From Pseudomonadota bacterium (lineage in GTDB: Bacteria > Bdellovibrionota > Bdellovibrionia > Bdellovibrionales > JACTMU01), in assembly GCA_014584465.1 (NCBI GenBank), contig JACTMU010000014.1, positions 90,319 through 154,318 of the forward strand: 64,000 nt of DNA, given 5' to 3'. This document shows, one piece after another, positions 1-8,196 of this stretch. The notes below the pieces were generated by a model, which saw only the letters and a list, made by a program, of their open reading frames with translations, did not search any database and was not told where the DNA came from. The position numbers and the translations under genes were made by a program. How positions within the stretch are numbered: position 1 is the first letter of the stretch; every line of letters starts with the position of its first letter.

Positions 1-125
1 TCAAGATTTCTTTCAAAGAGGATCACCCCACCAATATTGTTCTTAACAATAAACTCTTTTTCATCTGCGCCAAGACTTTTACCCTTTAGACCGATGATGA
101 ACAGCTGGCCCAATTTTTGTCTCAT
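1..125 (-). CDS. nagZ: Beta-N-acetylhexosaminidase (GH3, NagZ-like), N-terminal fragment
   Basis: Reading leftward from an ATG at 123-125, the first 41 codons run off the window edge. The peptide begins MRQKLGQLFIIGLKG and contains GGVILFERN, the typical opening of glycoside hydrolase family 3 NagZ enzymes, which remove N-acetylglucosamine from peptidoglycan muropeptides in the cytoplasm during wall recycling. A GGAGG lies 7 bases upstream of the ATG and supports this start. Catalytic residues lie outside the window, so family membership rests on the N-terminal motif only; another GH3 glycosidase is possible. Confidence 0.65.
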   Translation of the reverse strand, partial: MRQKLGQLFIIGLKGKSLGADEKEFIVKNNIGGVILFERNL

Positions 126-297
126 TGAATAAAACCTCCGGTTACCTGAATATCAATCTACATTTACAGTCACTTCAACATTAAGCATCGATTCTATCAT
201 GATGCAGGTCTTAACAATGATATTGGACCATGATTGAGATTTGAAATCAAACTGTTTAGGTTTTAAAGAAAATCGAGAGATGGAATTTGCGAGCTTT

Positions 298-440
298 AAC
301 CCGGATCTGAAATTAGAAATGGAGATAAAAATCATCAAAGATGCTGCCAGAGCATAAAGCGCAGAGAAAATAGGCCGAGGCGTATCCCCAGTGATACGGT
401 GAGGTCTATTTTTTCGAGCACTTCTGCTCTGGTGGCGGCT
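298..440 (-). repeat. MITE-like palindromic repeat, copy A (truncated at one end)
   Basis: The right end (298-322, AACCCGGATCTGAAATTAGA and following) and the body match the complete copy at 22809-22951 in opposite orientation. The terminal arm that should lie beyond base 440 is missing. Its place is taken by the permease gene, whose last ten or so codons and stop codon are read from the repeat. The central part is an imperfect palindrome (arms about 362-395 and 405-440). The stretch 126-405 between the flanking genes otherwise shows no gene. Confidence 0.8.
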
Positions 441-1245
441 GATCAAGTAGATCTCGTAACCCATCGCCAAAAAGATTAAATCCTAGGACTAGTATCAAAA
501 TGGCCACACCGGGGAAGATGCTTAAGTGAGGAGCTTCAATAAGGACCCCTCTTCCTGCATTGAGAAGGGCTCCCCAACTTGGAGTCGTAGGAGGTGCACC
601 AAGACCAAGAAAACTCAATCCCGATTCTGATATGATCGTTCCTGCCATTGAGAAAGTAGCTTGGACGACGACGGGTCCAACAAGATTGGGCCAAATGTGG
701 CGTACGACAATGCGGGTAGGACGCGCTCCAATGGCTTGCGCCCCTACGACATAGTCACGAGTTTTCAAGTGCAGTATTTCGCCTCGAATGAGTCGAGCAA
801 AACCTGTCCAGCTTGTAATGGTCATGGCGAGGACCAGGTTCTTAATGGAAGGGCCTAAAACTGCCACCATCGCAAGAGCCAAAAGAAAACCAGGAAAGGC
901 GTAAAACATGTCGATGATGCGCATGATGGCCATGTCAATGGCACCACCTAGATAACCTGCAAGCGACCCAATGATAAGTCCTAAAAGCACACCAGTGAGA
1001 ACGACCACCATGGAAACAAGCAGGCTTATTCTGGCGCCATAAACAACCTTGGCAAAAAGGTCTCCTCCGTTTTGATCCAGTCCAAAGGGGTGAGACAGGG
1101 AGGGAGACTCCAGTCGATGCGGTAAATCCATTGCAAATGGATCATGAATTGAAATCCATGGCGCTAGGAGGGCGACCAAGATCATAATTAGAATGAGCGT
1201 ACCACCCACAACCATAAGAGCTCTTTTTGATCCTATCTTTTTCAT
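406..1245 (-). CDS. Peptide ABC transporter permease, DppC/OppC type, with repeat-derived C-terminus
   Basis: A 279-residue inner-membrane permease of the binding-protein-dependent peptide family: one N-terminal membrane segment, then a BPD_transp domain with the EAA-like loop around GAQAIGARPTRIVVRHIWPN and the usual FLGLG and PSWG motifs. It should pair with the DppB-like permease just upstream (24 bases away) and import di- or oligopeptides. The family normally ends shortly after GDGLRD-L-DP. Here the chain continues DQPPPEQKCSKK, which is encoded inside repeat copy A, so the original 3' end was replaced when the repeat arrived. The change falls after the conserved domain and function is probably kept. 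No binding protein or ATPase gene is visible next to this pair. Confidence 0.88.
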   Translation of the reverse strand: MKKIGSKRALMVVGGTLILIMILVALLAPWISIHDPFAMDLPHRLESPSLSHPFGLDQNGGDLFAKVVYGARISLLVSMVVVLTGVLLGLIIGSLAGYLGGAIDMAIMRIIDMFYAFPGFLLALAMVAVLGPSIKNLVLAMTITSWTGFARLIRGEILHLKTRDYVVGAQAIGARPTRIVVRHIWPNLVGPVVVQATFSMAGTIISESGLSFLGLGAPPTTPSWGALLNAGRGVLIEAPHLSIFPGVAILILVLGFNLFGDGLRDLLDQPPPEQKCSKK

Positions 1246-1269
1246 TTCTGCTCTACCCTCATTGTCCCC

Positions 1270-2187
1270 CTAACTGAGTCTCACTCTTGGATTTACAATC
1301 GCATAAGAGAGGTCGGTTACAAGGTTCACCAATACATAGGTGACGGCAATGAAGAGAACACAACCTTGGACCAGTGGATAATCTCGTTGTTGTATGGCAG
1401 AAAAAAGTAGAGTTCCGATTCCTGGCCAGTCGAAGATGGTCTCTGTGATGACTGTTCCAGTTAATAGAGCTCCAACTTGAAGCCCCAAAATGGTGATGAT
1501 GGGGCTAAGGGCATTCATAAGTGCATGTTTGAAGTAGATAGGTAGAGGGCTAAGGCCTTTTGCTCGAGCGACCATGATGTAATCTTCTTTGATGACATCC
1601 AGCATTTGAGATCGAGTCATACGCATGACGATGGCAGAGAGCATGACAGCAAGGCTTAGGGCGGGCAGAATCAGATGCTCAACACCCCCTCGCTCGCTGA
1701 TCGGAAGCCAGTCTAGCTGAACCGCAAAGACTAAGATCAACATAGGTCCTAGCCAAAAGCCTGGCATGGACATTCCGAAAAGCCCTCCAACTGAGACAAG
1801 GTGGTCCACCCAACTGTACTGTTTGACCGCTGCCAAAACGCCCAGTGGGACACCGATTGCCACGGTCAAGAGCATGGCGGCGACGGTCAGCTCCACCGTT
1901 GCGGGAAATCGATCGACGATTTCAGAAACAATAGGTCTTCGACTTTGAAGAGAATTTCCCAATTGGCCCTTCGCCAAATTTTTCAGAAAAATTGTATATT
2001 GATCCCAAAGGGGTTGATCGAGTCCAAGCTCCTTTCGAACACGATCTTTATCAAGATGGGATGCTTGATCTCCCAACATCAGATCCACCGGATCGCCTGG
2101 GATCAAATGAATCAGAAGGAAGGTGAGCGTAAAGACACCAAGCAGTACGGGAATTGTTGCAAGGAGCCGGCGAACTAGATAGCTCAA
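1270..2187 (-). CDS. Peptide ABC transporter permease, DppB/OppB type
   Basis: A 305-residue permease with the N-terminal hallmark of the DppB family (RRLLATIPVLLGV, then LIHLIPGDPVDLMLG), a GNSLQSRRPI periplasmic segment, and the cytoplasmic EAA loop near MVARAKGLSPLPIYFKHA. It forms the heterodimeric channel with the adjacent DppC-like protein. The start is a TTG at 2185-2187; an AGGTGG about 7 bases upstream supports it and no ATG lies nearby. It begins 3 bases after the stop of the upstream exported protein, so the three leftward genes are probably one transcript. Confidence 0.9.
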   Translation of the reverse strand: MSYLVRRLLATIPVLLGVFTLTFLLIHLIPGDPVDLMLGDQASHLDKDRVRKELGLDQPLWDQYTIFLKNLAKGQLGNSLQSRRPIVSEIVDRFPATVELTVAAMLLTVAIGVPLGVLAAVKQYSWVDHLVSVGGLFGMSMPGFWLGPMLILVFAVQLDWLPISERGGVEHLILPALSLAVMLSAIVMRMTRSQMLDVIKEDYIMVARAKGLSPLPIYFKHALMNALSPIITILGLQVGALLTGTVITETIFDWPGIGTLLFSAIQQRDYPLVQGCVLFIAVTYVLVNLVTDLSYAIVNPRVRLS

Positions 2188-2190
2188 TAA

Positions 2191-2961
2191 TCAACCACCT
2201 TTGGGCGGTAAAAGAGAGTGTTTCCCTTTAGGAATTTCTCCAAAAAGTGAAATCAAGGTTTTCTCAGGAAACCCCACATTCTTGACGGCTTCTTGGGATG
2301 ATACCGTGAGTTCCGTGCTTACGTTTTGGGCAGGCGAAAGGGTCGCAAGAATCTCACCCTTATGGTTCACATAACTGACAAACTTTGCCTGCTTAAAGTC
2401 ATTGAGAATCTTGAAAACCTTTTGTCCTTTGTAGAGCTCCTCGCTTGCAATGAATGCGGTGCCATTGGAAACAGCACCATCTTCTTCCGCAATGGCTTTG
2501 TAATCATACTTAAGTCCTGTCTTCATGCCATTTTTGCTTTGGAGCATCACATAAAGTAGGTAGGAGGAAAGAAAGACATCATCACCAATCTTTTGCTGAA
2601 TAGGAGTGACCTTACCATCTTTGGTGATTGTGCCACTCATGGTTTGGTTTTTGAATTTTGCATCAATGAGAGTCACTCCGGAGATCGTGCTTGTTCCAGT
2701 AAATTGATAGGAAATAGGAACAAAACTCTTGGATGCAATGGCCTTTATACTCTCTGTGATGTTACCTCCAGTACTATTAACTTTGGTGAAGCTTGTACAG
2801 GTAAACTCACCCTTCGTGCTGTCAAACTCATACTTCAATATGACGTAGCCCACATGGACTCCACCTAAAATAACTTTGGAGTACCCTTCAAAGAGGACCT
2901 CCGCACGGACCAAAGTCGATAAAAGGATCAAAACTAAGATCAAAAGAGTTCTAATGAACAT
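2191..2961 (-). CDS. Exported protein of unknown function
   Basis: A 256-residue protein with a clear Sec signal peptide (MFIRTLLILVLILLSTLVRA, cleavage after RA-E) followed by a beta-rich, lysine- and glycine-containing mature region without membrane helices. The strand pattern (EVLFEGYSKVILGGVHVGYV and repeated TxT stretches) resembles DUF3108-type periplasmic proteins, but I cannot assign it firmly. It is the first gene of the leftward run with the two peptide permeases (3-base spacing to dppB). Divergent to the TadE/G-like gene at 3060. Confidence 0.75.
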   Translation of the reverse strand: MFIRTLLILVLILLSTLVRAEVLFEGYSKVILGGVHVGYVILKYEFDSTKGEFTCTSFTKVNSTGGNITESIKAIASKSFVPISYQFTGTSTISGVTLIDAKFKNQTMSGTITKDGKVTPIQQKIGDDVFLSSYLLYVMLQSKNGMKTGLKYDYKAIAEEDGAVSNGTAFIASEELYKGQKVFKILNDFKQAKFVSYVNHKGEILATLSPAQNVSTELTVSSQEAVKNVGFPEKTLISLFGEIPKGKHSLLPPKGG

Positions 2962-3059
2962 GCCCTCCAGTCACACATTATCGGAAGCGGCCCTTGTGCT
3001 GTCAAAGAGTTTTCCGGAAGGCTCTTAACAATTTCAGAGGAATTCGTCATACTTTGTAC

Positions 3060-5033
3060 ATGATCCATCAACAACGGGGCCAGATCTCCATCTTTGTTGC
3101 TCTGATATTCCCAATTCTCTTTGTGTTCTTTGCAATGGTGATCAATGTGGGTTTGGTGGTCCACGATAAGGTGAATCTGCAAAACTCTGTGGATCTTGCA
3201 GTCTATTATGGAGCTCAACGACAGGCTGAGATGTTAGGAGCCATTGCTCACGCCAACTACCAAATTCGCCAATCTTGGAAACTCCTAGCGTTTCGATATC
3301 GAGTCACGGGATCGTATGCAGACACAAATCACCCTCTAAGCATAAAGAAAGACAACATCAAGGCTGACGATAAAGATTACCTCAACAAGAAGGTCCCTTC
3401 AATTTGTCTCTCACACAAAGGGTGGAGTGACATTAAGTCTCAGCAGAATGTGTGTCATACAGATCAATTGAGCATTGTCGAAATTCCTCCGGTGGATGTG
3501 ATTGCTCCGCACACCCCATTCAATGCAGCCCTAACCTTTTTGATTGATGAGTTACGTAAGGCCTATGATGACAACTGCGCCTCCCTTGGTCCGTTGAATT
3601 TTGGGTGGGGAGCAGCCATCTTCTATGCCTATAAGATGGATCAAGCCAACCGAAGGGCTTTGATTTATGCTCTTGCGGAAAAACTTTCAGAAAGCACAAG
3701 TGAGTTCTACGACATTGAAGGTGAATCGGTTCGAGAAGGTATGATGAAGACTCTTGAGAAGAACTTAACTATTCCTAATCTGGAATCGCTAGGATCGGTT
3801 GAGATTTTTAATTCCATGGCTCATCCTGCGTTGGGAGGTGGAGCCAAGGAGCGTGCTCGCAGATGGCTCCCCTCGATTCTCATCTCTCCAGCACTTAAGT
3901 ACTCGGCAGATACGAGTCCCAAAGGTGGTGGGTGTGACATCAACCCAGTATATTTGAAAAATCCTCAGCCTCAAGACCTCGGAAAACACTTTTGGCTTAA
4001 GCCGTTGATCATGGAGCCATCCACAGAAGATCTGCTTCACTCCTCTCTTGGAGTCGAGAAGAACCCTTGGGCCATGGCCTATGTTGGAATGAAGGTGCAG
4101 GCATCTCCTCGGAAGATCTTTGCTCCCTTTGGAGGTTCTGTCCATCTAAATGCCAAAGCCTTTGCAAAGCCCTTTGGCGGTCGAATGGGTCCCTGGATGT
4201 CTCCGAGCTGGGGGCGTAACGATCTTCAATCCAATGGACCACCATCAGACTACATCGACCCTCTTCTTCCTCCACGTAAATCCAACGAGGGAGATATCGC
4301 CCATCTCTCCAACGATCAAGCGTACCGCTACTTTCCAAACCATTCACGATTTCCTGGAGACAAACTGGGGTTGGCGTCCGCCATGGCGGTTGTGAGGGTG
4401 AACAATGCCAATTGGAATCGCGAAACAATGGCGATCGAGGATTTTGAAGACATCGTCAAAGATGTGGCCAAGGAGCCCAAGGCCAACATCATGGCGAAAA
4501 AGACAATGGGAAAGGTGGAGATGGCAGCCATCTCTCCGGATCTCTTTGACATTACCTACTACTCCATCGATCCCAATTGGGACGCATCCTACAAAGCGGG
4601 ATTGTCCACATCAAGCGCAAAGCAAATCTTTGCACCCTCGTTCAATATTCGAGGTGATCTCGCAGCCAATCTAGGTAAGAAAAAGGGGAAGCTCGATCCT
4701 ACCATCGGCGGACAGATCGAAATCGCCAATGACTCCGATTTTCTCAATAGAGCCAATAAATACTTCTATCTGGTCAAGAGACCAGAACATGTTCTTACTG
4801 GATGGGTCGGGAAGGGAGCGATGGACTATGAACTCAACGAAGCAGCCTTTGGCCAATGCAGTGGTTGGGCCAAAAAGGAGGTCTCCATTCCTGGGATGTG
4901 CTATGCAGGAGGGCGAACGGGATACTCGGTGAAACTGGTATCCAAGGACTACTTGTCATCCTCTGAGTTTAAACTTGGTGGCAAAGATCAAACAACAGGT
5001 CCCCTCCTCAATCCGCCTCCCGAAGATTTCTAA
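3060..5033 (+). CDS. TadE/TadG-like membrane-anchored secretion protein
   Basis: About 657 residues. The N-terminus QRGQISIFVALIFPILFVFFAMVINVGLVVHDKVNLQNSVD is the hallmark of TadE/TadG-type pseudopilin relatives: a short basic tail, one membrane helix, then an amphipathic region with a D-hydrophobic-A motif (DLAVYYGA). The remaining 600 residues are extracytoplasmic, with scattered cysteines and no domain I recognise. I chose the ATG at 3060 because the preceding residues of the longer frame are not pilin-like; an in-frame TTG at 3054 with GAGGA upstream is an alternative. Other Tad-like genes are found at 31.6-33.2 kb. The role is inferred to be in a Tad-type pilus or secretion apparatus. 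Confidence 0.75.
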   Translation: MIHQQRGQISIFVALIFPILFVFFAMVINVGLVVHDKVNLQNSVDLAVYYGAQRQAEMLGAIAHANYQIRQSWKLLAFRYRVTGSYADTNHPLSIKKDNIKADDKDYLNKKVPSICLSHKGWSDIKSQQNVCHTDQLSIVEIPPVDVIAPHTPFNAALTFLIDELRKAYDDNCASLGPLNFGWGAAIFYAYKMDQANRRALIYALAEKLSESTSEFYDIEGESVREGMMKTLEKNLTIPNLESLGSVEIFNSMAHPALGGGAKERARRWLPSILISPALKYSADTSPKGGGCDINPVYLKNPQPQDLGKHFWLKPLIMEPSTEDLLHSSLGVEKNPWAMAYVGMKVQASPRKIFAPFGGSVHLNAKAFAKPFGGRMGPWMSPSWGRNDLQSNGPPSDYIDPLLPPRKSNEGDIAHLSNDQAYRYFPNHSRFPGDKLGLASAMAVVRVNNANWNRETMAIEDFEDIVKDVAKEPKANIMAKKTMGKVEMAAISPDLFDITYYSIDPNWDASYKAGLSTSSAKQIFAPSFNIRGDLAANLGKKKGKLDPTIGGQIEIANDSDFLNRANKYFYLVKRPEHVLTGWVGKGAMDYELNEAAFGQCSGWAKKEVSIPGMCYAGGRTGYSVKLVSKDYLSSSEFKLGGKDQTTGPLLNPPPEDF

Positions 5034-5086
5034 GGTGCCAGGCGTATTTTTCGGATGCTTTGCATCCGAAAAATACGCCTGGCACC
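5034..5086. repeat. Perfect 25-bp hairpin right after a stop codon
   Basis: Arms 5034-5058 and 5062-5086 are exact reverse complements (starting GGTGCCAGGCGTATTTTTCG) separated by TTT. It begins on the base after the TadG-like gene's stop. There is no following T-run on either side, so it is not a textbook intrinsic terminator, though it could still stop transcription or protect the 3' end. The GTGCCAGGC core recurs at about 14,485, suggesting a repeat family. Confidence 0.85.
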
Positions 5087-5200
5087 TGTTACACTTTATT
5101 GCTATAGAGTGTTATGCTTCAGGAGACCAATTATGTGACCTCCCACCTATGGGAGGGGCCCAAGTACCTTGATCCGCCGAAACAGATGTGGAGGAGGTGG

Positions 5201-6052
5201 ATGGCCCATTTGAAGGGGGTTATCTGCTTTTCAACGATCTTTGGACTTCTCGTCGTCATCAACCTTTTTCAGACCTCAACCTTGCTGGTATGGTTGTTCT
5301 CTCGGAAGCTGTTTTGGTTTCTCAATCGCTGTTGTGCGGCCTTTTGGTGGGGACTTGTCGTTTTTTGGTTTGAAAAGCTATATGGAATGAAAGTGGTTTT
5401 TACGGGCGACAACGTTCCCTCTGGTGAGAATGTTGTACTGATTGCCAATCATCAAGGAATTACGGATGTGCCGGCCATAATGAGTTTTGGTTTGAGAAAG
5501 AGGCGTTTAGGTGATCTCAAATGGTTTGTGAAGGACATCATTAAGTATGTTCCTGGGCCAGGTTGGGGGATGCTCTTTTTGGGTTGCATCTACGTCAAAC
5601 GCAACTGGTTTGCAGACAAGGGGCGCATCTATAAGATCTTTGATCGATTTAGGAGATCTAAGATCCCCTTTTGGATTATCTCCTTCGTTGAAGGAACTCG
5701 TATTACATCAGAAAAACTGAAGAGGAGCCAAAAATTTGCTCGAGCTAAAGGTCTGTCGATTCCTAGACATGTCATGATCCCGAAGGCCAAAGGATTTGCA
5801 GCCTCCGTGACTGCCTTAAGAGAGGAGATAGATGCTGTCTACGACGTGACGATTGGCTATCCTCAAGGAATTCCCTTGGCATGGCAGATCGTTCAAGGAG
5901 AAGTTAAGGAGATTCATGTGCACGTGGATCGAGTTGACATCACAGAGCTGCCAACGGAAGAAAGTGAACTTACTCATTGGCTTCAGAAACGATTTGAAAT
6001 GAAAGATCGTCTTCTTGCTCATCTTTACGTGCACAAAGCATTTCCTAATTAA
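5201..6052 (+). CDS. 1-acyl-sn-glycerol-3-phosphate acyltransferase family protein (PlsC-like)
   Basis: About 283 residues with two N-terminal hydrophobic segments (roughly 5-25 and 30-55), the HX4D catalytic motif as NHQGITD, and the substrate-binding motif VEGTR. This is the LPLAT fold, which transfers an acyl chain to lysophosphatidic acid or a similar acceptor in phospholipid synthesis; length and layout resemble the YihG/LCLAT subgroup. The ATG at 5201 is preferred over upstream in-frame ATGs (5114, 5186) because GGAGG at 5190-5194 sits 6 bases before it. The gene stands alone between a hairpin and a convergent aldehyde dehydrogenase gene. Confidence 0.88.
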   Translation: MAHLKGVICFSTIFGLLVVINLFQTSTLLVWLFSRKLFWFLNRCCAAFWWGLVVFWFEKLYGMKVVFTGDNVPSGENVVLIANHQGITDVPAIMSFGLRKRRLGDLKWFVKDIIKYVPGPGWGMLFLGCIYVKRNWFADKGRIYKIFDRFRRSKIPFWIISFVEGTRITSEKLKRSQKFARAKGLSIPRHVMIPKAKGFAASVTALREEIDAVYDVTIGYPQGIPLAWQIVQGEVKEIHVHVDRVDITELPTEESELTHWLQKRFEMKDRLLAHLYVHKAFPN

Positions 6053-6065
6053 AGCAGGCTCTAAT

Positions 6066-6116
6066 TAGTGCCTGGACAGCTCCACGAAAGGAGTCAACCT
6101 CGATGCCAGGCTTTTG
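6066..6116. terminator. Possible bidirectional terminator between convergent genes
   Basis: Between the acyltransferase stop and the end of the aldehyde dehydrogenase gene there is a nested inverted repeat: GTGCCTGG paired with CCAGGC, enclosing CTCC-ACGAAA-GGAG, followed by TTTT on the rightward strand. It overlaps the last codons of the dehydrogenase gene. Weakly supported. Confidence 0.35.
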
Positions 6117-7464
6117 GCTGCAAGAAAGTGTCGATGCCCAGGTAAGAGAGAGTGACGCCAATTCCAGACCCCTTGCGTCCAGTCCATGGGAGTTCAGGAG
6201 TCACACGGTCACAACAGTTCCAGTACACCGTGCCCGAATTAAGCTGGGAGAGGACTCGCTCAGCACGCTTTTCATCTTTTGTGTAGATCCCACAGGTCAA
6301 TCCGTAAGAGGTGTCATTCATCAGTGATATGGCCTCTTGATCGTCTCGAACTTTTTGGACGCAAACGAGGGGGCCAAAGGACTCCTCCCTCATCACCCTC
6401 ATCTTGTGGTTGACCTTAGTAAGAAGCGTCGGTTCGAAGTAGTTTCCGGGGCCCTTGACTCGATGGCCGCCCAACTCCAGATGAGCTCCCTTTTTGAGGG
6501 CATCTCGAATCTGAGATTCAATGATCTTGATCTGTGGGGCTCTCGTCAGCGGTCCAATGTAGGTTGTCTCCATGTTTGGATCACCGATGACAAAGCCACT
6601 GATGGTTCGTTTCAAAGCCTCTACGAATTGAGTGTGAATGGCTTTATGAACGTAGATGCGTTCAACAGAGCAACATCCTTGGCCTGTATTGTAGAATGCA
6701 CCATCAGCAACAGCCGTCGCAGAGGACTCAACATCCACATCTTCACAAACATAAATGGGGTCTTTCCCTCCCAGTTCCAGTTGAACCTTCATCAATCGAT
6801 GGGCCGATTGAGCAGCAATCTTCGCTCCGGTCGCATTGGATCCCGTGAAGAAAATGGCATGAATGGGTTGCTGCAAGAGTTTTTGGCCAATTGGACCGCC
6901 TCCTAAGATCAAACCAAAGAGATTTTTTGGGAGTCCCGATTTTTGAAAGAGTTTTTCGATTTCTACGCCTGTTAATGAGGCCCACTCCGAAGGCTTGTAG
7001 AGAACAGCGTTGCCCGTGAGCAGTGCGGGAACAAAGACATTCACACCCACAAGATAGGGATAGTTCCATGCTGAAATGTTCGCAACAACCCCGAGGGGCT
7101 CAAAGGTGATCTTTTGCTGGTCGTCGATGACCACGGGTTTAAGGCGAGCTTCAGTAGACTTTAGAAAAAAATCAATTCGCTTAAGGGCCGATCGAATTTC
7201 GTTTCGAGACTGTACAATGGGTTTACCCACTTCCGAAGTTAAAACATGAGCCAAACGCTCAAGATTTTCGGTCACAAGGTCGCGAAATTTTGCAATGACG
7301 GAAACTCGTTCTGTCCAAGGCGATAGACTCCAGGCCTTTTGAGCTTGCTCAGCAAGACGGAATTTTCTTTCTATGGAGGAGGCAGTATCTGCCCTAAGCT
7401 TCTTCAAGATCTTTCCGGTTGCGGGATTTAAAACATTAAGAACCTTTTCGTTTTTGGATTTCAT
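6094..7464 (-). CDS. NAD(P)-dependent aldehyde dehydrogenase
   Basis: A 456-residue ALDH-superfamily enzyme. Visible motifs are the cofactor-binding SAWNYPY and FTGSNATG, the general-base glutamate in LELGGKDP (about residue 233), the nucleophilic cysteine in NTGQGCCSVERIYV (about 267) and the late EESFGP motif. It oxidises an aldehyde to the acid; the sequence fits the succinate-semialdehyde/gamma-aminobutyraldehyde-type clade, but the substrate cannot be read. Its start overlaps the upstream hydrolase gene by 29 bases, so it is the last gene of the leftward ligase-dehydrogenase-hydrolase cluster. I infer it oxidises a gamma-glutamylated amino-aldehyde. Confidence 0.9.
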   Translation of the reverse strand: MKSKNEKVLNVLNPATGKILKKLRADTASSIERKFRLAEQAQKAWSLSPWTERVSVIAKFRDLVTENLERLAHVLTSEVGKPIVQSRNEIRSALKRIDFFLKSTEARLKPVVIDDQQKITFEPLGVVANISAWNYPYLVGVNVFVPALLTGNAVLYKPSEWASLTGVEIEKLFQKSGLPKNLFGLILGGGPIGQKLLQQPIHAIFFTGSNATGAKIAAQSAHRLMKVQLELGGKDPIYVCEDVDVESSATAVADGAFYNTGQGCCSVERIYVHKAIHTQFVEALKRTISGFVIGDPNMETTYIGPLTRAPQIKIIESQIRDALKKGAHLELGGHRVKGPGNYFEPTLLTKVNHKMRVMREESFGPLVCVQKVRDDQEAISLMNDTSYGLTCGIYTKDEKRAERVLSQLNSGTVYWNCCDRVTPELPWTGRKGSGIGVTLSYLGIDTFLQPKAWHRG

Positions 7465-8194
7465 TGAAAAACTCCTTTAAGAGAGGTCGCGCATCAAGTA
7501 GAGAGGGATCGTTTGGATCCTGAAATTCTGGGTGCCACTGAACTCCAACAACAAACGGGTGTCGAATGGACGAAAAGGCCTCAACGATCCCATCTTCCTT
7601 CGAACGTGCCTCTATTTTTAAAAGGTCCCCCAAACGATCGATCGCTTGGTGGTGAACCGAGTTGACCTTCACTTCACGATCTTTCGGAGAAAAGATCTGG
7701 TCCAAACGACCCCCTGGCTCGATCACCACCTGATGAAAAAGTTGATCATAGACATTCCAATCCCGATGGCAGAGAGCCTTTGGTTTCTGAGTTGGAATAT
7801 CCTGAAAAAGCGTTCCACCGAAAGCTACGTTTAGAACCTGAGCTCCCCGGCACAGACCAAGTACAGGTTTGTTCTCTTTCAGGCAGAGCTGAATCAATTC
7901 GATCTCAAGTTGGTCGCGAATGGCATCTCCGGACCACTCTGGTTTCAAAGGTGTTTGGCCATACGACGGTGGTGCGACGTCAGATCCCCCCTGCAGAAGA
8001 AGTCCATCGATTTCTGAAACGAATTTTTCTAATGAGATCTTTCCGTGAGATGGAATGATCAAGACAGGAAGGGCACCTTCTCTCATGATCCATTGGGCCG
8101 TGGACTCTTCCAAATAATAAAGAGTCTTTCCCTTAAAAACAGCCCGTGTAAAGTCCTTGTGAAAAAAACAACATGGAAGGCCGATTCGAAACAT
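7436..8194 (-). CDS. Class I glutamine-amidotransferase-like gamma-glutamyl hydrolase (peptidase C26, PuuD-like)
   Basis: About 252 residues with the triad of the C26 family: nucleophile Cys in VLGLCRGAQVLN and the His-Glu pair in VQWHPEFQ; the GGSDVAPPSYGQ segment is typical of gamma-glutamyl-gamma-aminobutyrate hydrolases (PuuD). These hydrolyse a gamma-glutamyl amide to free glutamate and the amine. I chose the ATG at 8192-8194 (MFRIGLPCCFF); the longer frame to 8293 would overlap the alcohol dehydrogenase and lacks family similarity at its N-terminus. It begins 2 bases after the dehydrogenase stop and overlaps the ALDH start, so the genes are probably co-translated. Confidence 0.88.
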   Translation of the reverse strand: MFRIGLPCCFFHKDFTRAVFKGKTLYYLEESTAQWIMREGALPVLIIPSHGKISLEKFVSEIDGLLLQGGSDVAPPSYGQTPLKPEWSGDAIRDQLEIELIQLCLKENKPVLGLCRGAQVLNVAFGGTLFQDIPTQKPKALCHRDWNVYDQLFHQVVIEPGGRLDQIFSPKDREVKVNSVHHQAIDRLGDLLKIEARSKEDGIVEAFSSIRHPFVVGVQWHPEFQDPNDPSLLDARPLLKEFFNEIQKRKGS

Positions 8195-8196
8195 AG

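Noticed and set aside
153..470. 105-aa leftward ORF upstream of NagZ-like gene
   Set aside because: Runs through MITE copy A and overlaps the end of the permease gene in another frame; no protein-like composition.
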